A stretch of DNA of 64,000 nucleotides from assembly GCA_022821065.1 (NCBI GenBank), contig JAJEEK010000010.1, forward strand, positions 1 through 64,000. The letters are read 5' to 3'. The position numbers and the translations under genes were made by a program. The DNA is from Candidatus Poribacteria bacterium (GTDB taxonomy: Bacteria > Poribacteria > WGA-4E > WGA-3G). The notes under the pieces were generated by a model. That model ran no database searches. It saw only the letters and a program-made list of their open reading frames with translations, and was not told where the DNA came from. Shown here in pieces: positions 58,097 to 64,000 of the stretch. The first letter of the stretch is position 1; the number at the start of each line of letters is the position of its first letter.

Positions 58097-59287
58097 ATGA
58101 CAACCGCTGAAATTAAAGCGATCGCGACAGAATATATTATTAATACTTACGGTGACAGAAGCCTTGCATTTGTCAAAGGCGAGGGACCCTACCTCTGGGA
58201 TGCCGATGGCAAAAAATACCTCGACTTTCTCGGTGGACTCGCCGTCAACGGTTTAGGGCATTGCCATCCGAAAGTCGTCGAAGCCATCCGTGAACAAGCA
58301 GGCAAACTGCTCCATACATCTAACCTCTACTATATCCAACCGCAAGCAGAACTCGCGAAACTGCTCATTGATAACTCCGACATGGATCAGTGCTTCTTCT
58401 GCAATAGCGGTGCCGAAGCGAACGAGGCAGCCATCAAACTTGCACGCAAATACGCCAAAGACAGCGGCAGAACGGATGCCTATGAAATCATCACCATGGA
58501 AAACTCATTCCACGGACGCACGATGGCAACTATCACCGCTACTGCCCAGACGAAATATCACGTCGGATTTGAACCGATGCTTGAGGGTTTCAAATACGTA
58601 CCCTTCGACGACTTGGAAGCAACCGAAGCCGCGATCAGTGAAAAGACCTGTGCCATTTTAGTTGAACCGATCCAGTCCGAAGGTGGCGTTAATATCCCCA
58701 GCGATAGCTACCTCCGAGGCTTACGCGAACTCTGTGATAAACATAACCTATTGCTCATGTTTGACGAAGTACAGACAGCGATGGGGAGATTGGGAACTTT
58801 CTTCGGATATCAGAGCTACGGCGTTGTGCCGGATGTGATTACGATGGCAAAGGCACTCGGTAGCGGCGTGCCTATCGGCGCGATGTTAGCGAAACGACAC
58901 ATAGCGGAGAGTTTTGTACCCGGCACGCATGCTGCGACATTTGGTGGAAACCCGTTGGTTACTGCCGCTGCAGCGACAACCGTCCGAACAATCCTGGAAG
59001 AGAACCTCGCCGTGAACGCCGTTAAAATGGGGAACTACCTCGCAGGCGGGTTAATGGAACTGAAAGACAAATATCCGATCAAAGAAGTACGAGGGAAAGG
59101 TCTGCTTCGCGGTTTAGTCATGGAAGTCGACGCGAAACCACTCGCTGCGAAATGTATTGAGAACGGACTCGTCACGATATGCACGAACGACTATGTCCTC
59201 CGATTCTTACCACCACTCAATATCAATGCGGGACACGTCGAGGAAGCCGTCAATATCGTCGAAAAATCGATGTCGGAAGTTTTGTAA
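58097..59287 (+). CDS. argD: Acetylornithine aminotransferase
   Basis: A 396-residue class-III PLP aminotransferase. FFCNSGAEANEAAIKLARKY is the PLP phosphate-binding loop, ENSFHGRTMATI the substrate region, LLMFDEVQTAMGRLGTFF the aspartate strand and VITMAKALGSGVPIGAML contains the PLP lysine. Arginine-pathway transaminases match best; ornithine or N-succinyl-type relatives cannot be excluded by eye. It ends one base before the next gene, suggesting coupling with the lipoprotein gene and ispE. Confidence 0.92.
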   Translation: MTTAEIKAIATEYIINTYGDRSLAFVKGEGPYLWDADGKKYLDFLGGLAVNGLGHCHPKVVEAIREQAGKLLHTSNLYYIQPQAELAKLLIDNSDMDQCFFCNSGAEANEAAIKLARKYAKDSGRTDAYEIITMENSFHGRTMATITATAQTKYHVGFEPMLEGFKYVPFDDLEATEAAISEKTCAILVEPIQSEGGVNIPSDSYLRGLRELCDKHNLLLMFDEVQTAMGRLGTFFGYQSYGVVPDVITMAKALGSGVPIGAMLAKRHIAESFVPGTHAATFGGNPLVTAAAATTVRTILEENLAVNAVKMGNYLAGGLMELKDKYPIKEVRGKGLLRGLVMEVDAKPLAAKCIENGLVTICTNDYVLRFLPPLNINAGHVEEAVNIVEKSMSEVL

Positions 59288-59288
59288 G

Positions 59289-60179
59289 ATGCTATTATAC
59301 CGGACACCGTTAACTCGTAAAGGCGACGATCTTCATCCGGTGCTCTTGTGGATCGCATACGGGACGGTTCTACTTTTTTTTACACTTATCGTCGGATGCA
59401 GTCCGGTTACCTCCACAATTCAATTAACACCAGCAGCACGCGCGGAATTAGATGCCATCCTTACGACCCTACAAGTGAGATACGATCTCACGGGTTCTCT
59501 AAAAACTCAGATGATAGTGAGAATTGAGGAGGGTGAACAGCGCGAAGAACTTCGCGAATTGTTGTGGTATAAGAAATCAGAAAAAGGCGGCGAATTGCTT
59601 CACATCCAAGCGATGGGAGGGTTTAATGAACCGCGCGGTGTCGCCATCGCTAATCAGGATGAAAACCAATTCCTACTCCGACTTCTGAATGAGCAGAGAG
59701 CGTACATCGGGCCGTTATCGGACGGAGTATTGCGAGAAATTTTCGGTATAGACTTACGCGTGTCGGATGTACTGAGTGCCATCTTCGCCAATCCGTTTCT
59801 TGATCGACGTACGGAGGGTTTCACATCCGTTGAGAGTTCCGGCACGAAATTCATCCTTACGCGTCCGGGAGTCAAATCGGGACATGTAGAAACTGTCACG
59901 CTCTATGTCCGTGAAGATGAACCGAGAGTTACGGAGTGGCACATCCACGATGAAAATGGCGTGCTTCAGCAGCGCGCCGCCTTCTCCGACTATCGCGAAG
60001 TAAGCGGTATCTTACGTCCGCATAAGGTTGAAATCGAACGTCCCCTTGAACAGACACGGGTTGCTGTCAATATCACTAAAGTCGAACTTAACGTCGAGAT
60101 TAACGACAGTAAATTTGACGTGGCACCGTTTTTAGGGGACAATGTTGAAATTATTCCGTTGTCGGAATTAGCGGAGTAG
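59289..60179 (+). CDS. LolB/DUF4292-like outer-membrane lipoprotein
   Basis: A 296-residue protein with a long basic start (MLLYRTPLTRKGDDLHPVLL) and a lipobox LIVGC in FFTLIVGCSPVTS, so the mature part begins at that cysteine. The following beta-rich sequence (TLQVRYDLTGSLKTQMIVRIEEGEQREELRELLWYKK ... LIHIQAMGG-like ... VTLYVREDEPRVTEWHIHDE ... KVEIERPLEQTRVAVNITKVELNV) resembles LolA/LolB-fold carriers of lipoproteins, DUF4292-type. Start ATG 59289 directly follows the argD stop. Function as lipoprotein chaperone is an inference. Confidence 0.72.
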   Translation: MLLYRTPLTRKGDDLHPVLLWIAYGTVLLFFTLIVGCSPVTSTIQLTPAARAELDAILTTLQVRYDLTGSLKTQMIVRIEEGEQREELRELLWYKKSEKGGELLHIQAMGGFNEPRGVAIANQDENQFLLRLLNEQRAYIGPLSDGVLREIFGIDLRVSDVLSAIFANPFLDRRTEGFTSVESSGTKFILTRPGVKSGHVETVTLYVREDEPRVTEWHIHDENGVLQQRAAFSDYREVSGILRPHKVEIERPLEQTRVAVNITKVELNVEINDSKFDVAPFLGDNVEIIPLSELAE

Positions 60180-60190
60180 CGTGCAAAATT

Positions 60191-61072
60191 GTGCAGAAGA
60201 TAAGAGTCCGTGCCCACGCCAAAATCAATCTCTATTTGGATGTCGTTGGTAAACGTGAAGATGGCTACCACGACCTCGAAACGATCTTCCACTCCATCGG
60301 TTTGCACGACGATGTTATCATCCGCAAGCAAGATACGAAGGAGATAACCGTTCATTGTGAACACCCAGCGGTTCCGTCTGATGTTAGCAACCTCGGATAT
60401 CGTGCGGCAGCACGCCTCAGCGATGCGGTAGGCGGTATCGGGGGGATGTCAATAGAAATCCAGAAACGGATCCCAGTTGCTGCTGGACTCGCTGGTGGAA
60501 GTGCCAACGCTGCCGCGGTCCTTCACGGCGTGAACGAACTTTTCGGACTCGGCTTCACTCAGGAAAAGTTGATGCGTCTCGGGGCACAGTTAGGAGCAGA
60601 TATCCCGTTTTGTCTGCTCGGCGGTGCAGCCTTAGGTACCGGCATCGGCGACCTGTTAACACGTCTCCCCGTGCTTTCAGACCTATCGCTCCTGCTTGTA
60701 AATCCGGGTATTGAGATTTCGACATCGGCTGTTTTCAAAAAGCTGAATTTTTCCTTGACAAACCGTGAAAATGTGGGTATAATTATAAGGACTCACATGG
60801 AAAAGGGTGATGTCCTCGGCATTGGTGGAGGTCTTTACAATCTCCTTGAAATACCAGTTTTTGCCGAGTATCCTGAAATCGCTGCGCTAAAAACCGAGCT
60901 TTCTACGCAGGCCGGGTGTTATGGCGCGCTGATGTCCGGGAGCGGTGCGACGTTGTTCGCCATAATGCACAACAGTGAATCCGCCCGCCTAAGCGAATCA
61001 CACTTCAAGAACAGAGTCAGTTTTTGCACGACGACGGTAACCAGTCCTGTTGGTGTGTACATCCAAGATTAA
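60191..61072 (+). CDS. ispE: 4-diphosphocytidyl-2-C-methyl-D-erythritol kinase
   Basis: A 293-residue GHMP kinase of the non-mevalonate isoprenoid pathway. It begins at GTG 60191 (MQKIRVRAHAKINLYLDVVGKREDGYHDLETIFHSI), has the ATP loop IPVAAGLAGGSANAAAVL (P-x-x-x-G-L-G-S/G-G-S) and the C-terminal MSGSGATLFAIM. No other isoprenoid gene is near. Its stop codon ends at 61072, where tRNA-Gln begins at once. Normal length. Confidence 0.96.
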   Translation: MQKIRVRAHAKINLYLDVVGKREDGYHDLETIFHSIGLHDDVIIRKQDTKEITVHCEHPAVPSDVSNLGYRAAARLSDAVGGIGGMSIEIQKRIPVAAGLAGGSANAAAVLHGVNELFGLGFTQEKLMRLGAQLGADIPFCLLGGAALGTGIGDLLTRLPVLSDLSLLLVNPGIEISTSAVFKKLNFSLTNRENVGIIIRTHMEKGDVLGIGGGLYNLLEIPVFAEYPEIAALKTELSTQAGCYGALMSGSGATLFAIMHNSESARLSESHFKNRVSFCTTTVTSPVGVYIQD

Positions 61073-61144
61073 AGGGCGGTGGCCAAGCGGTAAGGCACAG
61101 GTCTTTGGAACCTGCATGCGTAGGTTCGAATCCTACCCGCCCTG
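61073..61144 (+). tRNA. tRNA-Gln (anticodon TTG)
   Basis: A clover-leaf folds cleanly: acceptor AGGGCGG/CCGCCCT, D arm GCC-AAGCGGTAA-GGC, anticodon arm CAGGT-CTTTGGA-ACCTG with anticodon TTG at the centre, variable CATGC, T arm GTAGG-TTCGAAT-CCTAC, discriminator G at 61144. CCA is not encoded. It starts on the base after the ispE stop, so it probably rides on the ispE transcript and is released by RNase processing. Confidence 0.96.
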
Positions 61145-61345
61145 TCTCCTTTTTAATCCGGCTCCTGAATCTATGGAAGAAGTCGTCTAACGATTAGGTT
61201 CTCGCCCTGCGCTTCATTATATTACGCACGGGTTTTCCATAACATCAAAACGGTTAGCACAGAATGAAATGGAGTGTAGATTTAAGAAACCTACTCAGGT
61301 GTCTAAACGCACGAATTTTAACCGCAAGGAAAAGTAGAAAATAAA

Positions 61346-62050
61346 ATGCAACAAGCAACATTAGAGGTTCAGCAACGCGACGCTTTCGGGAAGCAGCATG
61401 CACGCGCGCTTCGGCGCGATGGGATTGTCCCGGCTATACTCTATGGACGCGCACAAGACACCTTGACAATCCAACTCAATGCTCGAACCTTCAAACAATT
61501 CCTAAGAACGCACGGTGAAAACGTTATCATTAAGATGGAAGTCGGCGACGGAAACATGGAAACCGTCATTATCAAAGAAATTCAACGCGATCCCGTGGAA
61601 AAACAGGTGTTGGTCCACGCCGATTTTATCAGAATCTCTCTTGATGAACCGGTTACATCAACTGTACCGATCATTTTGGAAGGCACTCCACCGGGTGTAC
61701 AGGAAGGTGGTATCCTCGAAATGCCACTTCGTGAAGTGACGCTTCACTGCCTGCCTCTAAAATTGCCAACCGATATTTCTGTTGATGTGAGTGGATTGGA
61801 TATTGGTGATGCCGTCCACGTTAGCGACCTAAGCCTTGATGACGACATCGAAATCTTAGACGAACCAGAACGGGTTATAACGATGGTCAGTCAGCCACGT
61901 ATGGAACTTGAAGAACCAGAAGAGGATGAAGAAGGTGAAGGCGTTGAAGGTGAAGAAGGCGTTGAAGGTGAAGAGGCAGCCCCTGAACAACCTGTGGAAC
62001 CGGAAATCATTTCCCGTAGACGCAGTGACGACGACGAGGACGACGAATAG
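61346..62050 (+). CDS. rplY: 50S ribosomal protein L25 / general stress protein Ctc
   Basis: A 234-residue L25 of the long Ctc type. MQQATLEVQQRDAFGKQHARALRRDGIVPAILYGR is the 5S rRNA-binding domain; a second beta-barrel domain (about residues 95-185, VTSTVPIILEGTPPGVQEGGI ...) follows. The C-terminal 45 residues are a repetitive acidic tail (EEPEEDEEGEGVEGEEGVEGEE ... DDDEDDE). The tail is encoded by near-tandem repeats around 61915-61980. The upstream ribosome-binding site is AAGGAAA. Confidence 0.95.
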   Translation: MQQATLEVQQRDAFGKQHARALRRDGIVPAILYGRAQDTLTIQLNARTFKQFLRTHGENVIIKMEVGDGNMETVIIKEIQRDPVEKQVLVHADFIRISLDEPVTSTVPIILEGTPPGVQEGGILEMPLREVTLHCLPLKLPTDISVDVSGLDIGDAVHVSDLSLDDDIEILDEPERVITMVSQPRMELEEPEEDEEGEGVEGEEGVEGEEAAPEQPVEPEIISRRRSDDDEDDE

Positions 62051-63218
62051 CACTGTTTATACTGAGGAAGTAGAAGAAAGGTGCGTCAACAGGTACACTG
62101 ATCCTGTTAAAATTGGCGCGCTTTTCTTATGTTTACTCGTCTTCGTTATTGTGTCGCATAGTATCGCACAGGCACCTACTGTCCGTTTTATTGATGCTAA
62201 CGGAAAAACCGTTGCTGAGGTGCAAGCACAGTATCAGAACCAACAGGTTTACCTACCCGTTGACGCTGTAAAACAGGTCATTGATCCCGCAACGACACAT
62301 CAGTACAACCACCCGCGCCAACGGCTCACCCTTAACACGAAAGATAGGCAAATCCGGCTACAAATGGGGAGACCGACAGTAAGTATTGATCAAGGAGGGC
62401 AGACGGTTACCCTTTCTACACCGCCTATAATCATCGCGCAGCAGCCGATGTTACCTATCGATTTTTTTACACAACTCCTGCCCATCCTCAATAATGTTGA
62501 AGTTATTTATAATTCCAGTTTAAATCGGCTACAAATAAGACCCAAAGGCACCTTCACACCTATAGAGACAACCGGAACCCAAGATTTGGTAATCATTGTT
62601 GATCCAGGACACGGCGGACCAGAGGACCACGGATGTGCAGGGAACACAGGAATCCTTGAGAAAGATATCGTCCTCGCGCTCGCCAAGCAACTTCAATGGA
62701 CCAGCAAGCAGCACAGCATACAGCTCCATCTCACCCGTGAGACAGATACCAAGAAAACACACTTTGAACGCATTCAAGTCGCTAAACAGAACCGTGGGCA
62801 ACTCCTCCTTAGCTTACACTGTAACGCCTCTTTCTCACCATACCAAAAAGGTATCAGAATCTACGTCAATAATCCAAAGGGACAACTCCGATTTCCAAGT
62901 ACGACTAAACCGGCACTCACGGGACAGCGGTTAAAGATTCTCGCACAAGCCGACTATTTAAAACAGAGCAAAGACTTCGCTTACGCACTCCAAACCGAAC
63001 TGAATTTTCTGGCGGAAACACCGATCCAGATTATAGACCTACCCCTCATTCCGTTATCTGATGCCTATATGCCAGCTGTCGTGTTGGAACTCGGCTATCT
63101 TTCTAACGTTGAGGATTTAGAAAAACTTTCTAATTCTGAGTATATGGTCAACATTGCGCAGGCGATCACTCGCGCACTCCAACGATACATCGCTTCTATA
63201 GCGAGTACGCAGTTATAA
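61908..63218 (+). CDS. N-acetylmuramoyl-L-alanine amidase (start uncertain)
   Basis: The catalytic half (about 62580-63200) is an Amidase_3 domain: VIIVDPGHGGPEDHGCAGNTGILEKDIVLALAKQ, the glutamate in NTGILEK, LSLHCNAS, and VVLELGYLSNVEDLEKL near the end. It cleaves peptide side chains from peptidoglycan. Before it lies a hydrophobic stretch (KIGALFLCLLVFVIVSHSIAQA) like a signal peptide, then a copper-amine-oxidase-N-like domain (PTVRFIDANGKTVAEVQAQYQNQQVYLPVDAVKQVI). No ATG or GTG lies just before that signal; the nearest in-frame ATG is 61908, inside rplY, and would add basic residues. The real start may be non-canonical (e.g. ATT near 62111). Confidence 0.85.
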   Translation: MKNQKRMKKVKALKVKKALKVKRQPLNNLWNRKSFPVDAVTTTRTTNSTVYTEEVEERCVNRYTDPVKIGALFLCLLVFVIVSHSIAQAPTVRFIDANGKTVAEVQAQYQNQQVYLPVDAVKQVIDPATTHQYNHPRQRLTLNTKDRQIRLQMGRPTVSIDQGGQTVTLSTPPIIIAQQPMLPIDFFTQLLPILNNVEVIYNSSLNRLQIRPKGTFTPIETTGTQDLVIIVDPGHGGPEDHGCAGNTGILEKDIVLALAKQLQWTSKQHSIQLHLTRETDTKKTHFERIQVAKQNRGQLLLSLHCNASFSPYQKGIRIYVNNPKGQLRFPSTTKPALTGQRLKILAQADYLKQSKDFAYALQTELNFLAETPIQIIDLPLIPLSDAYMPAVVLELGYLSNVEDLEKLSNSEYMVNIAQAITRALQRYIASIASTQL

Positions 63219-63237
63219 GTACGGATTTCTACGAAAT

Positions 63238-63355
63238 CCTTTCAGTACTCAGTTATCAGTTAAAAGAGGGGTGCGATAATTCTAACAGCTCTTAACTGTT
63301 AACTGTTAACTGAAAGGCGTACTCCTCGTACTGTTAACTGCGTACTCGCTATCAG
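63238..63355. repeat. Palindromic TAACTGTTAACTG repeats before the GerMN gene
   Basis: TCAGTTATCAGTTAAAAGA, three units of TTAACTG / AACTGTT, and GCGTACTCCTCGTACTGTTAACTGCGTACTC make a set of overlapping hairpins. Same family as 18000-18160 and 55779-55875. Confidence 0.7.
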
Positions 63356-63393
63356 AACAATAGATACCAGTTGGAGAATAAAAAGGATTAAAA

Positions 63394-63987
63394 GTGTTGA
63401 AATATAACGACACTGCAGGCTTTTCAAGACTCTTAGTCGTATGGGGTATAACCCTCGTTGCTGTTGCTATCTGCCTCGGTGTGACACTGTATATCATTGA
63501 AAGATCAAAGCAGGCGGTAATTCCAGTTGCCCCGCCGCCGCCACCCGCTGCTGCTTACCCTTCCGAAGTGCCACCGGAACCGCAAGACATCAATATCTTC
63601 TTGCTTGATTCTACTGCGATGATGCTTGTACCCGTTAAAACCGAGCGGCGGCTCCATCGAGAACTCACCCAACGCTTGAATCAGGTCGTCACAGCACTCA
63701 TTCAAGAGACACCACCTAACCTCAGGAACACGATCCCGCGCGGAACAGAACTCAACGAAGTCTATATTGATAGTCAACAGACGGCGTACTTGGATTTTTC
63801 GAGCCACCTCACCGATGGACACATCGGTGGCACGACGGCTGAATTTCTAACAGTCACGGCAATCCTCAGAACCGTTTTTGACGCATTCCCAGATGAGATT
63901 AAACAGATTCAAATTCTAATTGACGGCAAGGAAATAGAAACGATTGCGGGACATCTCAACCTCTCGCAACCGCTGCGTCTGCCGTGA
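63394..63987 (+). CDS. GerMN-domain membrane-anchored protein
   Basis: A 197-residue protein, GTG 63394 after AAGGAT. One N-terminal membrane helix (about residues 11-34), a proline-rich spacer (VAPPPPPAAAYPSEVPPEPQ), then a GerMN domain (about 60-190): DINIFLLDSTAMMLVPVKTERRLHRELTQRLNQVVTALIQE ... IPRGTELNEVYIDSQQTAYLDFSSHL ... LTVTAILRTVFDAFPDEIKQIQILIDGKE. GerMN is found in GerM of spore formers and in LpqB, yet occurs in many non-spore formers with unknown roles at the envelope. It follows the peptidoglycan amidase, hinting at a wall function; GerM partners amidases in some lineages. Confidence 0.88.
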   Translation: MLKYNDTAGFSRLLVVWGITLVAVAICLGVTLYIIERSKQAVIPVAPPPPPAAAYPSEVPPEPQDINIFLLDSTAMMLVPVKTERRLHRELTQRLNQVVTALIQETPPNLRNTIPRGTELNEVYIDSQQTAYLDFSSHLTDGHIGGTTAEFLTVTAILRTVFDAFPDEIKQIQILIDGKEIETIAGHLNLSQPLRLP

Positions 63988-64000
63988 TGTTTTTAAATTT

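Noticed and set aside
61172..61241. A 70-nt segment after tRNA-Gln with 7-bp closing arms TATGGAA / TTCCATA and a D-arm-like TCGTCTAACGATTAGG, resembling a second tRNA
   Set aside because: No T-loop (TTCRANN) and no 5-bp T-stem before the 3' arm, and the anticodon stem does not form; at best a tRNA relic.

Overview
The window looks like a chromosomal segment of an uncultured, free-living marine or host-associated heterotroph. Three things fit Candidatus Poribacteria or a related lineage: large secreted proteins ending in FlgD-like/type IX-style sorting tails beside a PorV/PorQ-family barrel, a high density of phytanoyl-CoA dioxygenases, Gfo/Idh/MocA oxidoreductases, a sulfatase and a creatininase-family amidohydrolase, and many short dispersed palindromic repeats. 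The lineage is an inference from gene content; no rRNA gene is present to test it.

Layout. 1-9.8 kb: the end of a HigA-like regulator, a secreted protein plus PorV/PorQ-like pair, a sulfatase, an esterase-like hydrolase, a polyprenyl-phosphate sugar transferase and a Gfo/Idh oxidoreductase. 9.9-23 kb (minus strand): a zinc-ribbon protein, a Uma2 nuclease, and a long Fe-S assembly locus (sufC-sufB-sufD-glutaredoxin ... sufS-sufU-small protein-Rieske-DUF59-DUF971-rhodanese) with moaA upstream. This locus is interrupted at 14.4-17.5 kb by an A+T-rich islet carrying an FRG-domain/TPR protein, a membrane-anchored protein, a ParB-like pseudogene and the fossil of a DNA methyltransferase. 23-32.5 kb: a small conserved protein behind a consensus promoter, a carbohydrate-binding-like secreted protein, an MFS transporter, a D-cysteine desulfhydrase-like PLP enzyme, a protein with a GrpE-like C-terminus and a 1204-residue metallopeptidase with LVIVD-like repeats. 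32.6-38.5 kb: def, larE, glcF-like and dcd, then glnA-glnB behind a sigma54-type promoter. 38.5-44.3 kb (minus strand): ceramidase-like, sarcosine oxidase-like, PhyH, creatininase-like, zinc-ribbon and DnaJ-like genes.

44.5-54.1 kb is the accessory region of most interest. It holds a HEPN-DUF499 ATPase, a DUF1156 adenine methyltransferase and a small GIY-YIG nuclease, with a VapBC-type toxin-antitoxin pair between them. Two colinear copies of an Rpn/PD-(D/E)XK nuclease gene lie as direct repeats around the methylase-nuclease part, and a MITE with an 8-bp target duplication sits inside. I read this as a restriction-modification-like defence module that is being remodelled by repeats. DUF499 and DUF1156 are known as neighbours in defence islands; the GIY-YIG partner and this arrangement are, as far as I can tell, not a standard named system.

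54.6-64 kb: a small catabolic set (Gfo/Idh, PhyH, enolase-superfamily dehydratase), then housekeeping genes argD, a LolB/DUF4292-like lipoprotein, ispE, tRNA-Gln, rplY/ctc, an N-acetylmuramoyl-L-alanine amidase and a GerMN-domain protein. Two MITE-like families, hairpin triplets, and several families of short dispersed repeats lie between genes throughout.
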